Program-made: the position numbers and the translations under genes
In this document: positions 17,888 through 25,470 of the stretch, in pieces
Layout of the letters: every line of letters starts with the position of its first letter
Position numbering within the stretch: position 1 is the first letter of the stretch
Assembly (NCBI GenBank): GCA_003990745.1
Contig: RBNI01000965.1
Coordinates: 1-25,470, forward strand
From: Jimgerdemannia flammicorona
Lineage: Eukaryota; Mucoromycota; Endogonomycetes; Endogonales; Endogonaceae
DNA length: 25,470 bases
Direction: 5' to 3'
Notes under the pieces: model-generated
The model's database searches: none
Seen by the model: the letters and a program-made list of their open reading frames with translations, nothing else
Told to the model about the DNA's origin: nothing

Positions 17888-18697
17888 ATACCTGCTGCCC
17901 ACTAAACCTCAAGGTCAAGAAATCACCAAGGCATCTCAGTTGAGAAAAGGATGTTCCAAGACATCAGAAGAGCCATGGGGACCTACTTGAGAAGGACTCC
18001 TAGTGTCAACCTGGGTACTGCAGATTCCTATCACTTCATCCTCTACTACTATGAAATGGAAACAAGAATCACTATTGCTACTGAATATCTCCAAATGTGA
18101 TAGGAGTACAAAATAAGAAACCTCCTCTACTGGAAGTTCCCACAGGCTAGCACTCAAGAGCTACAAGATGCCACTTCCATGGATATATACGAAACAAGGA
18201 TAGCTAAGAAGATCCATCAGATCTTCAGGCATGCACCATGGTTGATCCCCAACTTGGAGTATGTTAGAGTCTCAGATTATAGAGACCTATCATCCTGCCA
18301 TATCAATACACTAGAAGCCAGGGTGACTACAGAAGCCCAGTCCACTATCACCCTCAATAGTGATAAAGTAGAAGACTTCTGGCACCCCATCCTTCAGGAC
18401 AACCCAGACCAATTCCTGTAAGAATTAATTTCAGTATTCTAAGGCCCAAGTATCTAGGATAGATCTCCCCAAGACCCCACATTTGTCCCCTATTTTGTGG
18501 AAGAGAACCTCATAGACTAGAGAGCTCCAGATCTCCTTGTTCCTGCTGCCGCCAAATGTGATGATGTCATCAGTGATGATGTCATCCTGCATGATATCAA
18601 AATATATAAAAATGATGAATTCGTGAATCTCATCTCCTTCAGTGATGATGATGATGATGATGATGAAGCCTCCATGATTCTGAACTTTCTGCTCTAA
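17888..18697 (+). pseudogene. LTR-encoded protein, 3' LTR copy
   Basis: The same frame as in the 5' LTR, 270 codons without frameshift but more eroded. The start ATG is ATA. The TGG CAG pair of the solo copy is TGA TAG. CAA codons have become TAA in three places and CAG has become TAG at one (where the others read IQV). TGG has become TAG before RAPDL. Unbroken stretches such as YRDLSSCHINTLEARV and VEDFWHPILQDNPDQF still match the other copies. Confidence 0.65.
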
Positions 18698-18963
18698 GTT
18701 CTTTGTTATACTGAATAATGCCAGTACTGGTATTTTGATGTAACACTGGATAATACCAGCACTGGTATTCTGAGGTGATGTGAAATTGTTCTAGCTCTGG
18801 TATTCTGATGTGACACTAAATTATACCAGTATCCTGAACCTGTATAACCATCAGTGCCGACCCTGGAACTTAGTAGTTTTAATTATTAGAATTTATATTT
18901 AGCTTTATATCTTAGCAATCATTGAATTATATTTTATATAAATACCCCTCTTATTTCCTCTGA

Positions 18964-18969
18964 AATAAA
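18964..18969 (+). terminator. poly(A) signal in the 3' LTR
   Basis: AATAAA, conserved at the same place in all three LTRs and 27 bases after the second TATA box. Expected to end the element's transcript. Confidence 0.5.
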
Positions 18970-19173
18970 GTCAGTTCTAGTTTCACTTATACATACTTCC
19001 TTGCAAGCAATCTAAGAGATAACAAGATAGTTAAGATAAGAAGTTTGAGGACTATAAGACCTTGGGAAGACACTCCAATAAGAACTTGCTTATAACAAAC
19101 TTGAGTTAGTCTAAGAGATATACCTTGAAAAGAATCTGGCATATTTAAAGGACTCAGTGACCACTATGTGACA

Positions 19174-19290
19174 ATATATAGAACCCACTACAAAGTAACA
19201 TCATCTGCCAGTCTTGTAATATTGTACTATACATATATCAATAAGCAATATACCTACTTTGCTAATTATCATATAAAGAAAAATTAAAAT
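19174..19290 (+). pseudogene. piggyBac-like transposase, 3' end beyond the retrotransposon
   Basis: Directly after the 3' LTR one frame reads NPLQSNIICQSCNIVLYIY. The C-x2-C pair with a following hydrophobic strand fits the second half of the Cys-rich C-terminal domain of piggyBac-like transposases, whose first half ends at 10427. The frame is not exactly continuous with that on the other side, so there is an added indel or a different frame on one side. Assignment is an inference from position plus a short motif. Confidence 0.5.
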
Positions 19291-19639
19291 TGTTAGAGTT
19301 CATTCTAAGTATAGTTTGAGTGGAAATATAATAAAGACATACTGAGGGTATCCAATTTTTTTTTTTTTTTTTTTTTTGATCTTTAAACATGTGAACTATT
19401 AAAGAGTGAGATCAGTATTTAGATCACAAAGGGCTAGAGCCCAGATATGTTACAAAGTCAAAATATAACTGATTATATCTTAGAATACATATATATTATA
19501 CCTTTGAAAGGTTTCTTGAATATATAAATGGTTAAAGTGACTTATCAGCTTATTGTTATTTACTAAAATATAGATAACATTAAATCTGATTTATATATAA
19601 TTTATGTGATTATATGCACATAGTAAAAATTCTCAAAAT
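19291..19639. other. AT-rich spacer with a T22 run
   Basis: No gene seen. A run of 22 T occupies 19356-19377. The rest is AT-rich with TATA-like stretches. Confidence 0.6.
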
Positions 19640-19960
19640 ATAAGTATATAATAGCAAAACTCTATAAAGCTCAGAGCAAAATACTTGCATTATAATATTT
19701 ATATAAATATAATGTATATATAATTCAAATATAGGGAAATATGATTAGATACATCCACTAGCTATTTATGTATCAGCTAGGGTCAATTTATTTACACTAG
19801 TAATGGTTAATTTATACTAAGTAGGTCTATCTATCAATACTTACTAGGCTGTTATTGCTAGAAAATATATGTTCTTTTGCAACAATGTTAATAAATTTCT
19901 TATATAAAAGGTCAAAAAACAGAACTTATTATAGCTAAAAATGCCAAAACCAAAATGATA
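19640..19960 (+). repeat. dispersed repeat, copy F (extended)
   Basis: Matches copy A over an extended region: CAAATATAGGGAAATATG, CCACTAGCTATTTATG and TCTATCTATCAATACT. It then has the core TTCTTTTGCAACAATG, AATTTCTTATATAAAAGGTC and AACTTATTATAGCTAAAAATG. Same orientation as copies A-E on the other side of the piggyBac/gypsy nest. Confidence 0.5.
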
Positions 19961-20065
19961 AAATGATTAGGACATATAAGAAAAAAGTAACAATATAATG
20001 ATTATCTCAAACATCAAGATTAATCTTATACAGTAGCTGATATCAGAATATAGTAGTCTGCCTAG

Positions 20066-20400
20066 ATCCTATACAAAGATATCATAATCATTAAATCTCA
20101 TTTCTATATAAATATACTATAATTGCTGGAACTTGATATTATACAATAATATATGTATTAATTGGATCTAGCTGAGCCTATATGAATTCATCATGATTAT
20201 CAGATGTCATTGATCCTATATAAATACTCTATACTTGTTAAATAGTTCATCCTATATAAATGCAATATAATTGTCAGACCTCATCAGATTCTATATAAAT
20301 ACACTATAATCTTTAGACTATTTATCCTATATAAAAACAATTTAATCATCAGACCTCAATAATCCTATATAAATACCCATAATCATCAATACTCATTATT
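20066..20400. repeat. 37-base tandem array (CCTATATAAAT)
   Basis: About nine units start near 20068, 20103, 20140, 20177, 20215, 20251, 20290, 20326 and 20364, a period of 35-39. Each has CCTATATAAAT followed by a weaker ATAATCATCAGACCTCAT-like part. Divergent and AT-rich. Confidence 0.75.
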
Positions 20401-20519
20401 ACATTTATCAATAATCTTAAATAATAAATATATACTCAGTTAATATTAAGTAGAAATATCAAAATAATAAAACAAATATAATTAACTCTACCTATATCCA
20501 ATTTATATACCATTGAAAT

Positions 20520-20996
20520 CTATATCTTAGCTGTAACTCTGCAAAATTCCAAAACATGTTCATGGCTCTCACAAATGAAACAAATATGTCTTTTGGAATA
20601 CTTAAGATGATTAGAGTATAACTATAGAATATTTGGACTCCAAACCTCTTTTCTGTTAGCTCTGTTGTGTTGTTTGTAGATATTGGAATCATTATAATCA
20701 GAAGAATTATTACCATCTTCAACCTTGACTATAACATTAGACTTGAGCAAACCAGAATAATAGTAGTATCCTAAAACAGAATGAGTAGGACTGGTCATGG
20801 CCTTGGTAGTTATAGTACTAGGGACAATAGGATATATTATAAGGTTGACCATGGCCTCAGTAATATTACTAGAAACAGGATATACTATCAGATTTACTAG
20901 AGTCTTATTAGTATCATCAGCACCAATAGGAGATATTCCTGTATTGGTATCAGTCTTAATAGTATTGCTTGATAAAAGATACACTAGATCTAAGAT
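20520..20996 (-). pseudogene. zinc-knuckle protein remnant
   Basis: On the minus strand one frame runs from about 20996 to the TAG at 20520 with two closely spaced internal stops after SPNIL. It has Ser/Thr/Ile-rich sequence with an internal near-repeat (VNLIVYPV, VNLIIYPI), an acidic VEDGNNSSDYND, and then the perfect CCHC knuckle CFICESHEHVLEFC near 20585-20540. C-x2-C-x4-H-x4-C is the nucleocapsid knuckle pattern, so this may be the end of a gag from another retroelement, but no protease or RT lies nearby. CCHC proteins of other types are possible. Confidence 0.45.
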
Positions 20997-21120
20997 AGTT
21001 ATAGAATGTACTGGACTTACTTACCAGAATGTACAATTATTATATAAAATACCAGAAAGAGCCATAAAAGATAAAGTCATAGATGATGAAGAATCTATAA
21101 ATGAAGTCCTAGACAAATAG

Positions 21121-21195
21121 GAAGTCATGGAAGAGAAAGTCATAGAAGGGAAAGTCATAGAAGAGAAAGTTGTAGATGAGGAAGTCATGGACAAA
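21121..21195 (+). repeat. five 15-base units encoding EVMEE-type pentapeptides
   Basis: GAAGTCATGGAAGAG, AAAGTCATAGAAGGG, AAAGTCATAGAAGAG, AAAGTTGTAGATGAG and GAAGTCATGGACAAA in exact succession. The plus frame (open from about 20797, with one TAG at 21118 and continuing to about 21278) reads an acidic coil-like segment, KVIEEKVVDEEVMDK. Whether it was ever translated is unknown; upstream it overlaps the minus-strand knuckle remnant. Confidence 0.7.
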
Positions 21196-21479
21196 ATAGA
21201 AGCTAAGATAGATAACAGAACCTTAACTGAAATTAATACTATTTTATATTTTAGTTTCTTGGTCTCCAGAAGGTCTTAAATATCTTTATCTTATATAAGA
21301 TATTTATGAGCCTCTATAAGGTATTAATAGCCTTCTGTAAGATATTAATGGTATTGTACAGATATCTTGAGAAATGTGAGGGATATATAGAGAGAGAGTT
21401 GGTAGAATTGGTAAAAAGATACATAAAATTAGTGAGAGATATACAAAATTGATGAAAAAAGTAGAATATATAAGAGACA

Positions 21480-21640
21480 TATATATTTAGTAAAATGGAA
21501 GTAGAAGAAGTATAAAGAAGTAGAAGTGTAAGTGGAAAAAATATAAAAAAGTAGAACTGAAAGAAGTGGAACTAGAAGAAGTAGAACTGGAAGAAGTGGA
21601 AGTAGAAGAAGTATAGAGGAGGAGAATGTAGATATGTGAA
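21480..21640 (+). repeat. purine-rich tandem tract (GAAGTAGAAGAAGTGGAA)
   Basis: Irregular units of GAAGTAGAA / GAAGTGGAA, period about 9-18. Plus strand almost all purine. No gene recognised here or in 21280-21480. Confidence 0.65.
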
Positions 21641-21716
21641 ATTTAAAAAAGGAGTCATGAGGAATCTCAGAAAGAGAACTATGAGATATCTCTAAAAAGG
21701 AGTAAAGAATTTCCAA

Positions 21717-21806
21717 AGAGCTATAAGAAACTCTCTCAAAAAGATATAAAGAATAGACAAGAGAGCTATAAGAAACTCTCTCAAAAAGATATAAAGAATA
21801 TATAGG
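21717..21806 (+). repeat. 45-base tandem duplication
   Basis: Two copies starting at 21717 and 21762 share 39 identical bases, beginning AGAGCTATAAGAAACTCTCT and ending AAAGATATAAAGAATA. The lack of divergence suggests it is recent compared with its surroundings. Confidence 0.85.
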
Positions 21807-21988
21807 AAATCTGTAAGGAATATACAGGGAATCCAGGAATAGAAGAAAATTGACTAATAAAGTATTGGTGATAGATAGTCTGAAATTAACATCTCTACAA
21901 TAACACTTCTACAATTAAATTCCATATATAATATATCTTAGGACTGATAGTAAAGTCTGAAAAATAACCAACTGAGTATACAGATTTC

Positions 21989-22216
21989 TTGAATATTCAG
22001 TTTCCTTTCACTTATTCCAAATTTCAAGACTGCTCTTTATTATGTACTTATTTATATATTTGGGGCCAGTACCTAGCCTCCAAGATAAGACATATCTATT
22101 GCTTAACCTCATTATTCCATAAAGCTCAATTTGAGATATATCAAATATACTCTTATAAAGAATACTTGAAAGTAGATGATGTTATACAAATTTGCCTACA
22201 TGTGACTATAGGGTAA
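21989..22216 (+). CDS. unrecognised 75-codon open frame
   Basis: The frame starts MNIQFPFTYSKFQDC and ends VIQICLHVTIG. It has aromatic and Cys residues spread through it (LLCTYLYIWGQYL) but no motif that I know. It lies between purine-rich repeats and a very AT-rich block, so it may be a relic or chance. Confidence 0.15.
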   Translation: MNIQFPFTYSKFQDCSLLCTYLYIWGQYLASKIRHIYCLTSLFHKAQFEIYQIYSYKEYLKVDDVIQICLHVTIG

Positions 22217-22986
22217 GGGATATATATATATATATAATAAAATAAAATATAAAAAAAAATTGAAAATTTTTAATAGTAAAATAATATTTAGTAATTATAA
22301 TTTTACTCATAAAAAGAAAAATTTATAAAAATTTATTATTCAAATTCTATCATTAATATAAGATAAATTATATAAGTCTCAATTAGATACTTCTGAAAGT
22401 AAAAATAATAATACTTAAGATTATAAAAAAAAAATTATATATATTACTTAATAATTATAATTTTTATATCAATAGTTATAAAATAAATTCAAATAAAAGT
22501 TTATATTATAAAAGACTTACTTTTATAAGATATAAGTTTAAATACTTTAAGTATATTATAAATAGAATTTATAAAATAGATTTATACTAAAATAAATAAC
22601 TATAATATATAATTGAAGTATTTTAGCTTTAATATATTTCATATTTTGAAAATACTAATAAATTTTTCTTATATCTTATTATAGAAGAAAAATGAATATA
22701 TTAATTGAATTTAATAGTAAATAGTAAAAATATCTTATAAATAAAATAAAATAAAATAAAAAGACTAAAAAAAAAAAAGTATATTGTCAGATAATGAAAG
22801 ATATAAATTTTTATTATAAAAAAGAGTAAAAGATGTCTTTTTAAAATTACTAATATAAATAAAATTAAAAGTACAAAGATAGTAAGTTAATAAAAGAAAG
22901 AAAAGATCTTTAATAAATTTAATATAATATATATTGAAAAAGATTGTAAACTTTCAAAAATACAAGAGTGAATATAAAATAAATAT
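22217..22986. other. extremely AT-rich block, no gene seen
   Basis: Almost pure A/T with A-runs and TATA tracts and virtually no CpG. No coding or RNA signature. It ends at the solo LTR. Confidence 0.7.
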
Positions 22987-23228
22987 TGTAACAGTGACTC
23001 CAGAATGATGACATCAGTACAGGAGACAGTCTTTCCTTGCAAGCCACTAGATCGAAGCACAAGAAGATTATACAGCATATGAGATGAGCAATGATGACCA
23101 ACTGTGAGTCATTGTAACCACAGTATAAGCATCCTGAAGAATATAAAAGAAGGATCAAGGAACCGCAATAGCAGTAACCAACAAGAACCACCAATCTCAA
23201 AATAGCTCAAAGACTTATTACAAATGAA

Positions 23229-24109
23229 ATGCCTGCTGTCCACCAAACCTCAAGGTCAAGGAACCACCAAGGTACCTCAGTCGAAGAAAGGATGTTCCAA
23301 GACATCAGAAGAGCCATGAGGACCCACTCAAGAAGGACTCCTAATATCTATCTGGGCATTGCAGACCCTTATCACTTCATTCTCTACTGCCATGAAATGG
23401 AAACAAGGATCACCATTGCTACCAAATGCCTCCAAATGTGGCAGGAGTATGAAATAGAAACCTCCTCTGCCAGGAGTTCCCACAGGCCAGCACTCAAGAG
23501 CTACAAGATGCCACTCCTATAGATATATGTGAAATAAGAACAGCTAAGAAGATCTATCAGATCTTCAGGCATGCACTATGGTCAATCCCCAACCTGGAAT
23601 ATGTTAGAGTCTCAGACTTCAGAGACCTGTCATCCCACCATATCAATGCACTAGAAGCCAGGGTGGCTACAGAAGCCCAGTCCACTATTACTCTCAACAG
23701 CAAAGAAGTAGAAGACTTCTGGCATCCTATCCTTCAGGATAGCCCAGACCAAATCCTGCAAGGATTGATCTCAGTATTCCAAGGCCCAAGTATCCAGGTT
23801 AGATCCCCTCAAGACCCCACATTTGTCCCCTATTTTGTGGAAGAGAACCTCATAGATTGGAGAGCTCCAGATCTTGTTCCCGATTTTCCCGCCACTGCCG
23901 AACGTGATGACGTCATCGGCGATGACGTCATCCTGCGCGACTTCGACATACGCGAGACGCGCGACATACCCGAAGTACGCGAGACGCGCGACATACCTGA
24001 AGTACGCGAAACGCGCGACCTACATGACGAATTCGCGGATCTCATCTCCTTCAGTGATGATGATGATGATGATGATGAAGCCCCTATGGTCCTGAACTTT
24101 CTGCTCTAA
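23229..24109 (+). pseudogene. LTR-encoded protein, solo LTR copy (best preserved)
   Basis: Starts MPAVHQTSRSRNHQG and runs to TAA at 24107. It has no nonsense codon and only one lesion, a one-base deletion near 23456 (after WQEYEIE) relative to the other copies. Without that shift it would be about 293 residues. It keeps TGG codons that are stops elsewhere (CLQMWQEYE; ALWSIPN). Its C-terminal third is longer, with two full copies and one partial copy of the nonapeptide RETRDIPEV not present in the other LTRs, followed by an Asp run and APMVLNFLL. No known domain. Confidence 0.65.
23878..24030 (+). other. CpG-rich islet with 27-base tandem repeat
   Basis: About 30 CpG dinucleotides by eye in ~150 bases, in a window otherwise nearly free of CpG. 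It contains two TGACGTCA sites about 17 bases apart, then 27-base repeats (CGCGAGACGCGCGACATAC-type) encoding RETRDIPEV. The sister LTRs have TG or CA at the corresponding CpGs (for example GATGATGTCATTGGTGATG) and lack the repeat expansion. Confidence 0.85.
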
Positions 24110-24587
24110 GTTCTTTGTTACACTGGATAATGCCAGCACTGGTATTCTCACGTAACACCAGATAATGCCAGCACCGGTATTCTGAAATTGTTCTAGCACC
24201 GGTATTCTCATATAACACCAGATAATGCCAGCCCTGGAACTTGGTAGTTTTAGTTATTGGAATTTATATTTAGCTTTATATCTTAGCAACCATTGAATTA
24301 TATTTTGTATAAATACCCCTCTTATTTCCTCTGAAATAAAGTCAGTCAACTCAGTGCAATACACACACTTCCTTGCAAGCAATCTAAGAGATAACAAGAC
24401 AGTTAAAGATAAGAAGTTTGAGGACTATAAGACCTTGGGAAAGTACTTCAATAAGAACTTGCTTATAACAACTTGAGTTAGTCTAAGAGATACACCTTGA
24501 AGAAAATCTGGCATATTTGAAGGACTCAGTGACCACTACATGACAATATTTAGATTAAGTATTGTAAAGCAGAATTTGAGTTAAGAT

Positions 24588-25058
24588 AATTAAATACAAA
24601 CTTGATTAGAATATATTTTACTAAAAAGATATCTAATTTAAAGCTATAGAGTTTCCAAAAACTAGAATTCAGAACTCTCTAACAAGCCCAAGATCATTAA
24701 AATTAGATGTATTTTCATTAAGATATAATGAAAAATATTATCACTAGTACTTTTAATAAATTGAACATCTATTTGATTTAAATATATATTACTAAAAAGT
24801 TATCCAATTTTGAAGCCATAAGGTTTTCTGAAAAGTTATGATTCAGGGCTTTATAACAAGCCCAAGATCATTAAAATCAGATGTCTTTTTATCAAGATAT
24901 AATGAAAATGTTATCACTAGTACTCTCAATGAATCAAACACCAACATATCTTATCTAATTTTGAAGCTATAAAGATTTCTAGAAAGCTATGATTTAGGGC
25001 TTTCTAACAAGCCCAAGAACAATGTCTTTTCATCAAGATACCATGAAAAATGTCTAAT
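24588..25058. repeat. 171-base tandem repeat
   Basis: ACTAAAAAG occurs at 24620 and 24791, giving a 171-base period. Each unit holds an AAGCTATA/AAGCCATA stretch, CTAACAAGCCCAAGATCATT, TCAAGATATAATGAAAA and TATCACTAGTACT. A third unit starting near 24950 is shortened by about 20 bases and truncated at about 25058. A partial unit may precede the first. Confidence 0.8.
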
Positions 25059-25059
25059 T

Positions 25060-25470
25060 GACATTCAACTCGATACGATCAATTCGATTCGAATTGATTC
25101 GATGCAAGCAAAAACGTCAAATCTGGTTAGCCAGAGTTGATGTCTTACCATTATTATTTAAAATTAAAGATAAAAATTAAATGCTGAATATCATTCCACC
25201 ACTGGGGTAAAGCTTGTTAAAGTGGTGCCATATACTCATACCCTGGCTGCATTATTCGATTCCCCGCGCTGTAGGGATTCCTGGGCAATAGTCAAGCAGT
25301 CCTAAGTGAAATTTCGAACTTAACAGGGATGACGACATGGTATTGTTCTAAATGCGAAGTGGTCACATGATCCACACCTCCGCCGACGACACTGCACTGC
25401 CATCGATCATATACCAACCGACACAACCGATCCAACCCGCCCCAGTCACTACTTCCCCCTCCCATCTCTC
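25060..25470. other. CpG-normal segment, possible edge of a gene region
   Basis: About 19 CpG by eye in 411 bases, near expectation, against almost none in the preceding kilobases apart from the solo-LTR islet. 25080-25096 is a 17-base palindrome (CAATTCGA-T-TCGAATTG). The last ~90 bases are C-rich with pyrimidine tracts (CTTCCCCCTCCCATCTCTC), like many fungal promoters or 5' leaders. No coding frame or RNA gene can be supported within the window. Confidence 0.5.

Larger units (their letters stand above)
10428..19173 (+). mobile_element. full-length Ty3/gypsy LTR retrotransposon with dUTPase and LTR-encoded ORF
   Basis: Two ~1.5 kb direct LTRs (10428-11942 and 17646-19173) enclose a primer-binding site, gag with a CCHC knuckle, protease, dUTPase, reverse transcriptase, RNase H, integrase and a polypurine tract. 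RT-RNase H before integrase is the Ty3/gypsy order. ATAT lies on both outer flanks (10424-10427 and 19174-19177); AATAT is the alternative if the LTR ends one base earlier. Protease and upstream gag share one frame and dUTPase-RT-RNase H share another, with single-base shifts between, so the ancestral element probably had one long polyprotein. It now has many stops and at least four frameshifts and is dead. No chromodomain was seen after integrase. Confidence 0.95.
17646..19173 (+). repeat. 3' LTR
   Basis: Matches the 5' LTR throughout. The terminal TGT is mutated to TAT (TATAATAGTGACC); the far end CACTATGTGACA keeps CA. It contains the same signals: TATA at 17801, reading frame 17888-18697, a repeat block at about 18712-18840, TATA at 18937 and AATAAA at 18964. 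Differences from the 5' LTR are mostly C/T and G/A, and both copies carry private mutations, so the insertion is old. Confidence 0.95.
22987..24545 (+). mobile_element. solo LTR of the same Ty3/gypsy family
   Basis: Starts TGTAACAGTGAC, ends ACTACATGACA, and aligns throughout with both LTRs of the full element. No internal element sequence adjoins it. ATAT stands on both sides (22983-22986 and 24546-24549), consistent with insertion followed by LTR-LTR recombination. It contains TATA boxes at 23142 and 24308, AATAAA at 24335, the reading frame, and tandem ~35-base repeats at about 24118-24235 with CCAGCACTGG-like palindromes. Confidence 0.93.

Noticed and set aside
20066..20400. CRISPR-like array because of regular 37-base spacing
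   Set aside because: Units are diverged along their whole length with no distinct repeat and spacer parts, and the window is eukaryotic.
22919..23200. Minus-strand 93-codon open frame at the solo LTR start (similar at 10393-10641)
   Set aside because: Shared between LTR copies only because the DNA is shared. It overlaps the U3 promoter region, extends across the LTR border and has no motif.
25277..25330. Possible tRNA: 7-base acceptor-like pairing (ATTCCTG with CAGGGAT) and a TTCGAAC motif
   Set aside because: Only 54 bases long, and the T-arm stem does not pair around TTCGAAC. No proper D or anticodon arm.
25240..25340. 5S rRNA or spliceosomal snRNA in the CpG-normal segment
   Set aside because: None of the conserved blocks of 5S, U1, U2, U4, U5 or U6 RNA were found on either strand.

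Overview
The window looks like heterochromatin from a filamentous fungus. It is a nest of decayed transposons and satellite-like repeats with no intact host gene. A fungus is suggested by a Ty3/gypsy element whose integrase has a GPY/F-type end, a piggyBac-like (DDE_Tnp_1_7) transposase with AT-hooks, a BED-type hAT transposase, and point mutations resembling repeat-induced mutation (TGG to TAG/TGA, CAG to TAG, CAA to TAA). I cannot name a species. CpG is almost absent from most of the window, as expected after long-term cytosine methylation and deamination. CpG frequency returns to normal only in the last ~400 bases and in one ~150-base islet at about 23.9 kb.

Layout. 60-2422 (minus): decayed hAT transposase. 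2443-6110: repeats, comprising a purine tract, two adjacent fold-back palindromes with related cores, a 12-15-base array, two 15-base-period minisatellites encoding pentapeptide repeats, and a 33-base minisatellite with a second hAT C-terminal fragment embedded in it. 6111-8476: AT-rich DNA with several copies of a ~100-base dispersed repeat centred on CTATATAAAGTATTA. 8477-10427 plus 19174-19290: a piggyBac-like transposase pseudogene split by a retrotransposon. 10428-19173: a full-length Ty3/gypsy element with ~1.5 kb LTRs, primer-binding site, polypurine tract, and a formerly continuous gag-protease-dUTPase-RT-RNase H-integrase reading frame. 19291-22986: AT-rich DNA with a 37-base array, a minus-strand CCHC-knuckle remnant, another 15-base pentapeptide repeat and a very AT-rich block. 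22987-24545: solo LTR of the same family. 24588-25058: 171-base tandem repeats. 25060-25470: CpG-normal DNA that may be the edge of a gene region.

The most interesting unit is the retrotransposon family. Every LTR carries its own ~265-293-codon reading frame with a TATA box about 80 bases upstream of its ATG. A second TATA box and an AATAAA follow near the LTR end. The LTR therefore seems to carry a complete small gene in U3 in addition to the element's own transcription signals. The same element has a dUTPase domain, all five motifs recognisable, between protease and reverse transcriptase. Full-length element and solo LTR are both flanked by ATAT. All internal genes are broken, so the element cannot act by itself as it stands here.
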